Source: UBA937 sp031549725 (GTDB lineage Bacteria; Spirochaetota; Spirochaetia; Treponematales; Breznakiellaceae). From it: 50,735 nucleotides of DNA. The notes under the pieces were generated by a model that made no database searches, was not told the origin of the DNA, and saw nothing but the letters and a program-made list of their open reading frames with translations. A program made the translations under genes and the position numbers. The DNA lies in NCBI GenBank assembly GCA_031549725.1, contig JAVBPH010000014.1:1-50735 (forward strand). The letters are read 5' to 3'. Positions within the stretch are counted from its first letter, which is position 1. Each line of letters opens with the position of its first letter. Positions 42,030-50,594 of the stretch are shown here, piece after piece.

Positions 42030-42142
42030 AAACCGGGACTCCCGGTGGTTGTGATACGCTCGAAACCACCGGGCAACGGAAGCTTTTTCAATCCCTTCGA
42101 TACTTCGGGAACCTCAGCACAAGGAACCTCCGGGACCAATTG
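42030..42142. repeat. Family C repeat, two modules
   Basis: CCCGGTGGTTGTGATACGCTCG, AAACCACCGGG, then CCCTTCGATACTTCGGG and CCTCAGCACAAGG, with CCTCCGGGACC at the end. The order of modules is the reverse of the one at 223-335. It lies between recA and the kinase gene; 41897-42170 otherwise shows only the recA promoter region. Confidence 0.7.
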
Positions 42143-42170
42143 TTCCGGTTTGATCTTTCTTGCACCGGTT

Positions 42171-44789
42171 CTAAACCGACTGATCCGCACCGGCATATTG
42201 CTGCATGGCCATGGAAAGATGCTTTTGGGCATCCTCAAAATTACCGGATTCCAGGTCCGCCTTAATCTCCTTCAGGGACATATCCAGATCCTTATTAAGG
42301 GAATAGGATGCGGCTTCATTCAACAGGATCATGGAGGCTTCCCTGTTGCCGGACTCCAGGGCTTTTCTCATCTTTTCCAGACATCCATGCAGGTAATGGG
42401 AAACATTCAGGGGGTGTTCCTTCAGGCTTCCGCCCCTGGCCAGGGGAACAATGACAAAGAGTTTTTTTTCAAGCATGTACATATTACCCATGAGGCTGTT
42501 AAAATCATCATCTATCAATTGAATGTTTCCGTCATGGGCAGCGGATGCCATGACCCGGGCCCGGTTGGCACAGTCCCTGGCACCCACCCCATGGAGGGTC
42601 CGGCGCAGGTCCAGCATATCCTGTTCAAAATCTTCCCACTTATTTCTCTGGATAACCTCTTTTTTCAGCCGGTCCGTCAGGGCGCCCAAAATCCGGGAAG
42701 CCGCATCCATCCGGGAAATATAACCTTCAAAATCACCATCCATTTCCCTGAGTACATCCGACGAATACATGCCGAAATTGTCCAGCGCAGAAATCAGTAT
42801 TTCCGGGGTCATCTGGTCCTCGGGGGTTTCCTGGTTATGGGATAACCGGTATTTTTCCTGGAAGCCCAGTTTTTCCGCGGGAAGCCACCGGGTCAACACT
42901 CTCCGGAGATCCGACATTTCCACGGGCTTGCCGATAAAGTCGTTCATCCCCTCCGCCAGATACTTGTCTTTTATGCCGCTTACCACATTGGCGGTCAGCG
43001 CAACAATAGGGGTTGCCCTGTTTGGACCGTTCCCGGTCCGGATCAGCCGGGTAGCGATAATTCCGTCCATCCCGGGCATCATGTGATCCATAAAAATAAT
43101 ATCGTACACAGAGGTACCGCACATATCCAGGGCCTGCTGCCCGCCTTCGGCTTCATCCACCACCGCATTAAAAGCCTGGAGCATTTCCCTGCCCACGGTC
43201 AGATTGATGGCATTGTCGTCAACTACAAGGATCTTCACATCCCGCAGGGCCATGGCTTCGGTATTCATGCTGTCCGGATGGATGGATGATTCCTCCTGGA
43301 CTGCGGAATTTTTATTAAGGAAAGAAGCAAGATGTACCACCTGGAAGGGAGCATAGAGCACGCTGTCCTGGTACTGGTTCAGGGACATGATATACCGCAG
43401 GCTTTTAAGCACCGCAAACCGGCAATCCGGGTATTTTTCCTTTAATCCAGGAATAAAATGTCCGAAATCCGCATCGTTATAAATACAGTGGGTAAAACGG
43501 GAAAGATCCATCCCGGGATCAAAGTTTTCCGTTTCAAAGGATACGCCCAGGGATGTCAGCATTCCGGATAAATGTTCTCTGTAAATCCCGGATTCCAGCA
43601 GCAGTACCCGTTTGTTGTTCTTATCCTGCACCAAAGCCATGGGCGTATCCGATACAATCTCCTGGGGAATTTCAAAGGAAAATGTACTCCCCTGGCCATA
43701 AACGCTTTTGACCATGATCTCACCGCCCATGGCATGGGCCAGCTGTCTGCTGATGGAGAGCCCCAATCCGGTTCCCAAAATGCTGCGGTTGGTATGCAGA
43801 TCCACCCTGGAGAAGGCGTTAAATAAAAGGGGAATGTCCCTTTCCTGTATTCCCATTCCGGTATCTTCCACACTGCAGAACAACCGGGGCTGGTCCCGGC
43901 CTCCGGTCATGTTGAACTTCAGCAGGATAGAACCTTCTTTAGTATATTTCACCGCATTCGAAAGTATATTTGTCATGATCTGCTTAATCCGGATATCGTC
44001 CCCCCGGAGAAGCGAGGGCATTCCCGGGTCGGCATCCACCAGCAGCAGCAGCCCCTTTTCCTCGGCCTTCATACTGACCACGCTGCACACACTGTCGATT
44101 AATTCCGCCGGGCTGTATTCGGTTTCCACCAGTTCAATTTTTTTGGCATCGATTTTTGCAAAATCCAGCACATCATTGATAATCCCTAAAAGAGAATTGG
44201 AGGAATTGATGATATTGCTGACATAGTTGCGCTGCAGGCTGGTAAGTTCCGTGAGGGCCAGCAGCTCGCTCAGACCTTTGACCGCATTCATGGGAGTCCG
44301 GATTTCATGGCTCATATTTGCCAGGAAGTTGCTCTTGGAAAGAGCCGCCTCCTCGGCCTTCTGTTTAGCCTTCACCAGCTCGGTGATATCCGCCAGGGCC
44401 ATGACCGTACCCACCGGATGTCCATCATCATCAGCCACTGGATTAATGGAAATCCGCACATCGATTAATCCCCGTTCAGGGGAAAAGATAATATCGTCAT
44501 ACTGGACAGGTATGAATTTGGCATATGCCAGCCGGTGCTGTCCCGCCACCCGGTCTACCCATTCCTTGGGTATATCCCTGGAGAATATATCTTCCAGGGA
44601 TATACCGGCAAGATTTTCCCGGGGAGACCGTAAATAGAGCTGGCTCTCTTTGCTGCTGGTCAGCAGGTGAAGATCAGCGTCAAATAAGAATACAATGTCC
44701 GGACTATTCTCCAGGAGAAGTTCATTGTAAATCTTTTGAGGATTCAGTTTTTTCCCGATTCTGTTCAACTTCATTACATTTGTACCCAA
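42171..44789 (-). CDS. Hybrid sensor histidine kinase (PAS-HisKA-HATPase-REC-Hpt)
   Basis: 872 residues, no membrane segment. A PAS-like domain (about 20-130) is followed by HisKA with FLANMSHEIRTPMNAV (His near 161), the HATPase (NILSNAVKYT, DTGMGI, GTGLGLSIS), a region near 395-495 shaped like a receiver but without an intact acidic pocket, a true receiver (ILVVDDNAINL, FMDHMMPGMDG with Asp near 566, GKPVE) and a C-terminal Hpt-like helical domain (RRTLHGVGARDCA, His near 732). A cytoplasmic phosphorelay with unknown input. Start either TTG 44789 or ATG 44774; neither has a clear ribosome site. Confidence 0.9.
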   Translation of the reverse strand: MGTNVMKLNRIGKKLNPQKIYNELLLENSPDIVFLFDADLHLLTSSKESQLYLRSPRENLAGISLEDIFSRDIPKEWVDRVAGQHRLAYAKFIPVQYDDIIFSPERGLIDVRISINPVADDDGHPVGTVMALADITELVKAKQKAEEAALSKSNFLANMSHEIRTPMNAVKGLSELLALTELTSLQRNYVSNIINSSNSLLGIINDVLDFAKIDAKKIELVETEYSPAELIDSVCSVVSMKAEEKGLLLLVDADPGMPSLLRGDDIRIKQIMTNILSNAVKYTKEGSILLKFNMTGGRDQPRLFCSVEDTGMGIQERDIPLLFNAFSRVDLHTNRSILGTGLGLSISRQLAHAMGGEIMVKSVYGQGSTFSFEIPQEIVSDTPMALVQDKNNKRVLLLESGIYREHLSGMLTSLGVSFETENFDPGMDLSRFTHCIYNDADFGHFIPGLKEKYPDCRFAVLKSLRYIMSLNQYQDSVLYAPFQVVHLASFLNKNSAVQEESSIHPDSMNTEAMALRDVKILVVDDNAINLTVGREMLQAFNAVVDEAEGGQQALDMCGTSVYDIIFMDHMMPGMDGIIATRLIRTGNGPNRATPIVALTANVVSGIKDKYLAEGMNDFIGKPVEMSDLRRVLTRWLPAEKLGFQEKYRLSHNQETPEDQMTPEILISALDNFGMYSSDVLREMDGDFEGYISRMDAASRILGALTDRLKKEVIQRNKWEDFEQDMLDLRRTLHGVGARDCANRARVMASAAHDGNIQLIDDDFNSLMGNMYMLEKKLFVIVPLARGGSLKEHPLNVSHYLHGCLEKMRKALESGNREASMILLNEAASYSLNKDLDMSLKEIKADLESGNFEDAQKHLSMAMQQYAGADQSV

Positions 44790-44887
44790 CTAATTATTTT
44801 TTCCGTTTATATTCTGGTATCCTGGAAAGTATATCATATCTTATGGAAATTAAAAACCAATAATTATTATTTCATTTGCCATTCAGC

Positions 44888-44916
44888 TTCACAGGAAATG
44901 GGAAACACTATATACT
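44888..44916 (+). promoter_or_regulatory. Promoter of prs
   Basis: TTCACA (44888-44893), 17-bp spacer, TATACT (44911-44916). A start near 44923 leaves a 16-nt leader containing GGGAGGG, which supports the GTG start at 44939. Confidence 0.65.
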
Positions 44917-44938
44917 GGATTTAGTGGGAGGGATTTAC

Positions 44939-46042
44939 GTGACCAATACCTTTGCCATTACCGCAACCCGGTCTATGAAAAGTTATGCATCCCAGGTGGC
45001 AGATCATTTATCTAAATTTCCCAGCTTTTCAACTTTGGAAGATCCTATAGATTGTGTAGATTCTCTGACTGCGGAACGGTTCGCCGACGGTGAAATGGAA
45101 GTTACCATTAAACATTCCCTCCGGGGAAGGGATATCTTTCTTTTTACCTCCTGTGCCAGAAACGAAGCGGATATCACCGTGGAAGAGGCTAAAATCGAGT
45201 TATACCATACGGTGGATGCCTTAAAACGGTCCCAGGCTAACCGGATCACCGTTTTTGAGCCCTACGTTTCCAGTTCCAGGTCGGACAGGACCATCCGCCG
45301 GAGCAGTGTTGGCCTCTGGGTTCATTTAAAAACCCTGGTCAGCCTGGGAACCAGCCATTTCCTGACCTACCAGCTCCATTCGGATAAATCCAAATCCATG
45401 CTGGACCCGACGCTCTGCCATATGGATGACCTTCCCGCGTTGACCCTTTTAAAAAAGCGGCTCTGCGATGTGTATATCCAGGATATTAAAACCCTGGAAA
45501 ACCAGGTCAGATCCAATTGGGCATTCTGTTCCGTTGATGCGGGGGGTGAAAAACTGGGCCGGCGTTTTGCCAATGCCTTTGGGACTCCCCTGGTGGTGGC
45601 CCATAAACAGAGGGATTATTCCAGGGCAAATTCCATTGAATCCATCAATATCCTTTCAGCCGAGCCTATTAAGGACAAGGTGATCTGGATTGTGGATGAT
45701 ATGGTGGATACCGCCGGGTCCGTGGTGAGTCTTATCCAGGCCCTGGCGGGTCATGGGCCTAAGGAGATAAACCTGGCGTCGGTGCATGCGGTTTTTTCGG
45801 ATCCCGCGGCGGAACGGCTTAAGGAATTAACCAGAGCAGGCCTTTTAAATCATATCATGGTCACGGATACGGTATTCTGTCCGCAATGTGACAACCTGGA
45901 TATTCCAAACCTGGAAGTGGTTCCATCGGTGGAGCTGTCCTCTAAAATTATTGCGACTATAGTAGAAAACCGGCCCATGGGAAAAATCCTGGAAGATTTT
46001 AACGCTGAGAAATACCTGAAGACCCGGGGGCTGTTTGTCTGA
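44939..46042 (+). CDS. prs: Ribose-phosphate pyrophosphokinase-like protein, divergent
   Basis: 367 residues against about 315 for typical Prs. The N-terminal ERFADGEMEV, YHTVDALKRSQANRITVFEPY and the PRPP-binding loop IWIVDDMVDTAGSVV near residue 257 identify the family, which makes PRPP from ribose 5-phosphate and ATP. The usual RQD loop appears changed to SSSRSDRTIRRS, and the middle has an extra stretch around TYQLHSDKSKSMLDP and ALTLLKKR. GGGAGGG lies 6 nt before the GTG. Divergent from the kinase gene. Confidence 0.82.
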   Translation: MTNTFAITATRSMKSYASQVADHLSKFPSFSTLEDPIDCVDSLTAERFADGEMEVTIKHSLRGRDIFLFTSCARNEADITVEEAKIELYHTVDALKRSQANRITVFEPYVSSSRSDRTIRRSSVGLWVHLKTLVSLGTSHFLTYQLHSDKSKSMLDPTLCHMDDLPALTLLKKRLCDVYIQDIKTLENQVRSNWAFCSVDAGGEKLGRRFANAFGTPLVVAHKQRDYSRANSIESINILSAEPIKDKVIWIVDDMVDTAGSVVSLIQALAGHGPKEINLASVHAVFSDPAAERLKELTRAGLLNHIMVTDTVFCPQCDNLDIPNLEVVPSVELSSKIIATIVENRPMGKILEDFNAEKYLKTRGLFV

Positions 46043-46082
46043 AGATAGCCTATTTTTTATTTTTCGTAGCTTAGTTAGGTAT

Positions 46083-46163
46083 CCTGGTCCCTGAGGCTCT
46101 CGATGGGACCAGCGAAGAGTGGCTAATTCCACTGGTGGTTTCGAGGGCCTCAACCACCGGGTG
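46083..46163. repeat. Family C repeat, two modules
   Basis: GGTCCCTGAGGCTCTCGA with TGGGACC, then CTGGTGGTTTCGAGGGCC, TCAACCACCGGG. Both modules are clean hairpins. Between the convergent prs and dtd genes; possible bidirectional terminator. Confidence 0.7.
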
Positions 46164-46202
46164 TCCCAATTCCAGCGACTATATTTTCTATAACAAGGAT
46201 AA

Positions 46203-46652
46203 TTAAAAAACCTTTTTAGAATCCAAAAGGATGGTCACCGGTCCATCGTTGGTGTAATGCACCATCATGTGGGCCTGGAACACACCTTTTTCGCAGAACA
46301 GACCGGCGGCTTTTACCCGGGATATAAAGTATTCGTAAAGCCGGTTGGCCGTTTCCGGGTCCGCGGCTTCCGAATAGGAGGGGCGCCTCCCCTTCCGGGC
46401 ATCCGCCAGGAGGGTAAACTGGGAAATTGCCAGGATACTCCCCTTTTCATCGATCACGGATCGGTTCATCTTTTGGTTTTCATCTTCAAAAATTCTGAGG
46501 TTGATTATCTTGTCCGTCATATAGTCGGCGTCTTTTTCCGTGTCTCCCGCGGCAACCCCCAGGTACACCAGAAGGCCCTGATCAACTTGTCCTGTAATTT
46601 TATCATCCGCAGATACGGAACCGTTTCGTATACGCTGGACCACCGCCCTCAC
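46203..46652 (-). CDS. dtd: D-aminoacyl-tRNA deacylase
   Basis: 149 residues. It removes D-amino acids from mischarged tRNA. MRAVVQRIRNGSVSAD at the start, LAISQFTLLADARKGRRPSY near 75 and TNDGPVTILLD near 134 (the cross-subunit Gly-cisPro motif GPVT) are diagnostic. The start is GTG, overlapping the upstream stop as GTGA, so it is coupled to the TPR gene. Confidence 0.96.
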   Translation of the reverse strand: MRAVVQRIRNGSVSADDKITGQVDQGLLVYLGVAAGDTEKDADYMTDKIINLRIFEDENQKMNRSVIDEKGSILAISQFTLLADARKGRRPSYSEAADPETANRLYEYFISRVKAAGLFCEKGVFQAHMMVHYTNDGPVTILLDSKKVF

Positions 46653-47770
46653 CGTCTTGCTCCGGAATTTCCAGATTGATGAATAGCTATTCCTTCCAGG
46701 ATGATGCCCATTCCCTGGGATTCACTGCTGCTGGCGGGAATGACCTTGCCCAGAACCTCCAGGGGTCTTTCCAGGTCCACGGGTATGGAAATATCAAATT
46801 CCACCGGCACAATTCCTTCCAGGGCGCTCTTGGTATCATATCCCACCAGTAATTGAAAGGTGGTTCCCTTTTCGGGCATGTTCACATTGGCCGCCATGCC
46901 CCGCCAGATCACGTAGCAGTCCCGGTACAGCCAGGGTTCCCGGTACACCCCGGAATAGGAATACCGGTCCTTCAGGGTATCAAACCCCGGGACATCCGTG
47001 TAGGAAATAAGGACCCGGGCCTTGTTTTTTATGGATTCGGATGCGTTGGATTCCAGAATCCGGTTCAGTTCCACCTTGCAGGCTTCGTCCCTTCTTTCGG
47101 TAAAAAGTTTCCGGGCCTTTTCATAGGTATCCAGGACCTGCTGGCGGGTCAGCACATACCGGTAGGACCCGCCCACCTGAACCGGTTCGGCCCGGTCTTC
47201 CCTTTCCAGGCTGGTCAGATCAAACCCTGACCGTTCCGGGGTTCCGGGATTCTGCAGTTTGAAAAAAATCCCCAGACCCAGGGAAATGATCACCACCACA
47301 CCCGCCGCAGGAATAAGTACCTGGTCCCAGGAAAGGGGAACCCTGGGCAGGGGCGGATACAGCTTATTCAGCTTTCCGCTTTCAATCCAGATGGTAAGGC
47401 TTTCGGGATCGCCGTGTTTTCTTATGATATCCAGGGCCCGTCTGGCCTGGACGTTTTCCGGATCCAGTTCCTGAACTTCCAGGTAAAAATCTATGGCCCG
47501 GGCGGTTTCCCCCCGGCGCAGGTAAAGCACCGCCATTCCCAAAAGAACCGAAGGGTCCCGCATCTTTATATCCCTGGCCCTTTTGAAATACGTAAAGGCG
47601 CCGCTGAAATCCCCCACATACAGACAGGAAACCCCCAGGATATAGTAATAGCGGAAGGAATCATGATACCTCACCACTTCGGGTTCGAGCATCTGAATCG
47701 CCGCACCATACTGTCTGCGTTTGGTAAGCCGGGCGGCCTTGGTTAGAATAGGATCAAGTTTTATGGACAA
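46649..47770 (-). CDS. TPR protein with central membrane segment
   Basis: 373 residues. Residues 1-130 hold about three TPRs (YYYILGVSCLYVGDFSGAFTYF and SVLLGMAVLYLRRGETARAIDFY). One membrane segment (about 150-170) follows, then an extracytoplasmic domain with no recognised fold. The start is TTG with AGGTG 7 nt upstream. N-terminal TPRs in the cytoplasm and a C-terminal domain outside suggest a cross-membrane scaffold. Coupled to dtd downstream. Confidence 0.8.
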   Translation of the reverse strand: MSIKLDPILTKAARLTKRRQYGAAIQMLEPEVVRYHDSFRYYYILGVSCLYVGDFSGAFTYFKRARDIKMRDPSVLLGMAVLYLRRGETARAIDFYLEVQELDPENVQARRALDIIRKHGDPESLTIWIESGKLNKLYPPLPRVPLSWDQVLIPAAGVVVIISLGLGIFFKLQNPGTPERSGFDLTSLEREDRAEPVQVGGSYRYVLTRQQVLDTYEKARKLFTERRDEACKVELNRILESNASESIKNKARVLISYTDVPGFDTLKDRYSYSGVYREPWLYRDCYVIWRGMAANVNMPEKGTTFQLLVGYDTKSALEGIVPVEFDISIPVDLERPLEVLGKVIPASSSESQGMGIILEGIAIHQSGNSGARR

Positions 47771-47797
47771 TTTACGGCACCTAAAATAAATAGTAAG

Positions 47798-47875
47798 GCT
47801 TTTTCAAAACATCATCGTTTTAAAAACAGCCCTGGATTAAGACCATGTTCAAAACTAACCGGGGTTTGAACATGG
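47798..47875 (+). repeat. Two-ended hairpin element III, nearly coreless
   Basis: Left hairpin GGCTTTTTCAAAAC with its imperfect complement (47817-47831), a degenerate tail CTGGATTAAG, only a few nt of core, then the right hairpin CCATGTTCAAA/TTTGAACATGG with loop ACTAACCGG (47843-47875). A separate perfect hairpin TAACAGGAA/TTCCTGTTA follows at 47882-47904. Confidence 0.75.
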
Positions 47876-47940
47876 CTCAGCTAACAGGAATTATTTTCCT
47901 GTTAAGTGTATTTATAGCTAATTTTTGATAAAAATCAACA

Positions 47941-48010
47941 TACCCCGCAAAACAATTTTCTTTGTTGCTTCAAAGAATCTCCCTAAAGAGCGTGTATTAA
48001 GCCCGCCTTT
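47941..48010 (-). repeat. Family D repeat, inverted, entering a gene
   Basis: On the minus strand: GGCGGGCTTAATACACGC, TCTTTAGGGAGATTC, TTTGAAGCAACAAAG and AAAATTGTTTTGCGGGGTA. It corresponds to 9113-9200 and 36278-36340. Its first 28 bases encode the last residues and stop codon of the gene ending at 47983. Confidence 0.75.
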
Positions 48011-48801
48011 GAATCAAAACTGCTCTCATGCATACTGAATGAATTATTATCATCAACATATAAAATGATGGTAAACTGTTTCTGCCCGCCCCGGGATATA
48101 TCCAGAGGACCATAATAATACGAAACTGCCTGATCCCTGGAGGGATAGTCCGTTCCGGAAGTCCCCGGAATCCAGGCAGAATGGTAGGAGGTTCTCCAGT
48201 CCACCGCCTTGGCGGATGAGGGATTGTTTTTTCCTTCCACAAAAATGCCCGCCGCCAATCCTGCGGTATTATCCTGGCTGAGGAAGAAACGGTTCCTGCT
48301 TTCCTTTGGGATAGTTATTTCGGTTAAACCCGCATTATCCTGTTCACCCAGACAGGTATCCAGTAAAACCCAGGCCTCCACCCGGCTGGACTGGGAAGCA
48401 ATATTTTCAATCCGTATGGTAATGCTTATCCCGTCCTGGGGGATGTCGTTTGATTTTTTGATGAAGGCGAATTCTTCGTATACCCTCAGGAAGGACGATT
48501 CAAATACGATGGCCGGGTTTTCCCTGTTTTCAATTCTTACCCTGAATGCGGGATCATCCCCCAGACGGTATACCCTGCCGTCAACTTTCACAGCCAGAAA
48601 ACTTGATCTGGGATCTTCATCGGCTATCAGGGGTATATATTTCCCCGATGAAGGATTGATCAGATAATACAGGGAAAACCGGCCCTGGTCCCGGTGGATA
48701 ACAAAACGGAGTTTATCCTGTTTGAACTCCTGGGCGGTGATGACTTGAGAAACGGTAAGCACCATAATCAGTATTAATCCCATCCCGCCGGGGGATTTCA
48801 T
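47983..48801 (-). CDS. Secreted hypothetical protein with repeat-encoded C-terminus
   Basis: 272 residues. Signal peptide (about 1-23, ending near TAQ), then a beta-rich extracytoplasmic chain without recognised motifs. AGGAGG lies 7 nt before the ATG; the start overlaps the upstream TPR gene as ATGA, so the two are coupled. The last seven residues, AGLIHAL, and the TAG stop lie in family D repeat sequence, so the original C-terminus may have been replaced. Confidence 0.75.
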   Translation of the reverse strand: MKSPGGMGLILIMVLTVSQVITAQEFKQDKLRFVIHRDQGRFSLYYLINPSSGKYIPLIADEDPRSSFLAVKVDGRVYRLGDDPAFRVRIENRENPAIVFESSFLRVYEEFAFIKKSNDIPQDGISITIRIENIASQSSRVEAWVLLDTCLGEQDNAGLTEITIPKESRNRFFLSQDNTAGLAAGIFVEGKNNPSSAKAVDWRTSYHSAWIPGTSGTDYPSRDQAVSYYYGPLDISRGGQKQFTIILYVDDNNSFSMHESSFDSKAGLIHAL

Positions 48802-49517
48802 TTTTTCTCCTCCTGGGCTTTCAGCAGATCCGCAATCCGTTTCTGGTATGCAATTATTGCCTGGTCGTAGGACCGTTCCCTTCTCTGGTAGGCTTCCACG
48901 GTTTTCAGGGATTCCTCATGGCTCCACTTCAAAATAGCCAGGAGTTCCGCCTCAACTTTTTTTTGATTGATCAATGCAATCCGGTAATTCGCAGCTTCAT
49001 ACTTTACGCTTTGGGGAAACTCATCCACAATCCGGTAAAACACATCCTGGGCCATCTGGAGCTGCCCCAGGGAGAACAGACACTCACCGATCCAGTAATA
49101 GGATGCGGCTATTTTTGATGGATCCGTATTGGCATCGGCATATCCCTTTAAAAGTACAATCGCCCGGTCATACTGGCCCATATAGTAGAGGCATCTTCCC
49201 TGCTGGTAGGGTACTTCCCTGACCCGGGAATTGGTACTGTCTATCCTGAGGGTTTCTTCCAGGTCCCTCAGGGCCGCTTCATACTCCCCGGCGCCGATTT
49301 CGGCCAGGGCAATCCAGTAGAGAGCCTCCCCCCGCTGGGTATTATTCTGGGCTTCCGCCTGGGCCCGGCGCAGCTCCAGCACCGCATCCCGCCATTTGCC
49401 TTCTCCATAAAGGGTTTTCCCATGGTCAAGCCTGGATTGGGCGGACTGGGCTCCTGCCATGGTTAGGATGAGACATAATTGGATACATAAAAAAATAAGC
49501 CAGGCCTTTTTGTTCAT
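48798..49517 (-). CDS. Periplasmic TPR protein
   Basis: 239 residues. Signal peptide (about 1-24, MNKKAWLIFLCIQLCLILT) followed by about five TPR-like units (ALYWIALAEIGAGEYEAALRDLEE, GRCLYYMGQYDRAIVLL, SYYWIGECLFSLGQLQMAQDVFY) and a C-terminal coiled coil. The pattern recalls YbgF/CpoB-like proteins that serve cell-envelope complexes. The ATG at 49517 has GGAG 6 nt upstream; the frame stays open further but without a site. Confidence 0.8.
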   Translation of the reverse strand: MNKKAWLIFLCIQLCLILTMAGAQSAQSRLDHGKTLYGEGKWRDAVLELRRAQAEAQNNTQRGEALYWIALAEIGAGEYEAALRDLEETLRIDSTNSRVREVPYQQGRCLYYMGQYDRAIVLLKGYADANTDPSKIAASYYWIGECLFSLGQLQMAQDVFYRIVDEFPQSVKYEAANYRIALINQKKVEAELLAILKWSHEESLKTVEAYQRRERSYDQAIIAYQKRIADLLKAQEEKK

Positions 49518-49594
49518 ACGGAACTCCTCTACCGATTTTCGGCAGAAAACCGCGGGATTGTTACCCGGGACTGCCAAAAAATAATTTATTCACA

Positions 49595-49700
49595 TGCTGG
49601 TTTAATACCCCACCTTCAGGGCGGGGTTGTTGATTATTGTATCATCCGGATTGTTTCCGGGTTTTTTATTCGCCAGTGGGTTTAATACCCAGCTGCTCTG
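49595..49700. repeat. Family D repeats, two tandem units
   Basis: GCTGGTTTAATACCCCACC with GGCGGGGTTGTTGATTATTG, then GTGGGTTTAATACCCAGC with GGCGAGGTTTTTGATTC. Both units share GGTTTAATACCC and a G(C/A)G-rich GTT(G/T)TTGATT end about 25 nt later. Between the TPR gene and rpe. Confidence 0.7.
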
Positions 49701-49720
49701 CGGCGAGGTTTTTGATTCTA

Positions 49721-50374
49721 TCATAATCCTTTTAATGCGTTTACTGCTTTTCCCGGGTCAGGAGCGCCAAAGAAGGCTGTCCCCGCTACAATGACATCCG
49801 TCCCCGATTGCCTTGCGGCGGCTGAGGTGTTTTCGTTGATTCCCCCGTCCACCGAAAGAAGATAACCGTATCCCCTTTCCTCCCGGAGTGTAACCAGTTG
49901 GGATACTTTATCAAGACATTCCGGGATCATTTGCTGGCCGCCATATCCCGGATTTACGGTCATGATCAGGATAAGGTCCGCAAAGGGACATAATTCGGCT
50001 ATACAGGAAACCGGTGTGGAAGGAACAATGCTGATTCCCGCCTTTTTCCCGGCGTTATGGATCTGCTGGATCACCCGGTGGGCATGGACCACCGCTTCGG
50101 TATGAAAGGTTATGTAATCCGCCCCGGCCCGGGCAAAATCTTCTATATGGTTCTGGGGATGTTCCGTCATAAGGTGGACATCAAATATCAAACCGGAATG
50201 CTTTCTGGCATCCTCCACCATTTTTGAACCGAAGGTAATGGGCGGCACAAAGGAACCGTCCATCACATCGAAATGTACCCATTCAGCTCCGGAATTATGG
50301 ATCAGTTCTATTCCTGAAATAATATTTGAAAAATCCGCTGATAAAAGGGAGGGGGCAATAATAGGCATTTTCAT
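49721..50374 (-). CDS. rpe: Ribulose-phosphate 3-epimerase
   Basis: 217 residues. Interconverts ribulose 5-phosphate and xylulose 5-phosphate in the pentose phosphate pathway. TIM-barrel motifs: IAPSLLSADF near residue 5, WVHFDVMDGSFVPPITFG near 31, FDVHLMTEHP near 63, MTVNPGYGGQ near 138, and SVDGGINENT near 173. The frame is open further upstream, but the promoter lies between that extension and the ATG at 50374. No Shine-Dalgarno sequence; the -10 box ends 7 nt before the ATG. Confidence 0.95.
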   Translation of the reverse strand: MKMPIIAPSLLSADFSNIISGIELIHNSGAEWVHFDVMDGSFVPPITFGSKMVEDARKHSGLIFDVHLMTEHPQNHIEDFARAGADYITFHTEAVVHAHRVIQQIHNAGKKAGISIVPSTPVSCIAELCPFADLILIMTVNPGYGGQQMIPECLDKVSQLVTLREERGYGYLLSVDGGINENTSAAARQSGTDVIVAGTAFFGAPDPGKAVNALKGL

Positions 50375-50381
50375 GCTTTTA

Positions 50382-50410
50382 ATGATAACCCCTGGGAACG
50401 GGTATGTAAA
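50382..50410 (-). promoter_or_regulatory. Promoter for a leaderless rpe message
   Basis: Minus strand: TTTACA (50405-50410), 17-bp spacer, TATCAT (50382-50387), 7 nt, ATG. The predicted leader is 0-1 nt. Confidence 0.7.
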
Positions 50411-50447
50411 TAGATTAACAGGGTAACGGGATAACAGGTTCATGATT

Positions 50448-50489
50448 AAGGACAAATCCAGGAGTCGATTGATCCCCGGATTTGTCCTT
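50448..50489. terminator. Strong hairpin upstream of rpe
   Basis: Perfect 12-bp arms AAGGACAAATCC (50448-50459) and GGATTTGTCCTT (50478-50489), 18-nt loop, followed on the plus strand by AGGATTTTT. No plus-strand gene ends here. It could stop read-through in either direction near the rpe promoter. Confidence 0.45.
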
Positions 50490-50594
50490 AGGATTTTTAA
50501 AAGGTACCCCGGGTAAAGGTGGTTCTGTCTGCAGTGTCCCCAGCGCCAAGTTGGCCATAGGTGTTCAATCCCTTACTATTATTCTGAATAATGG

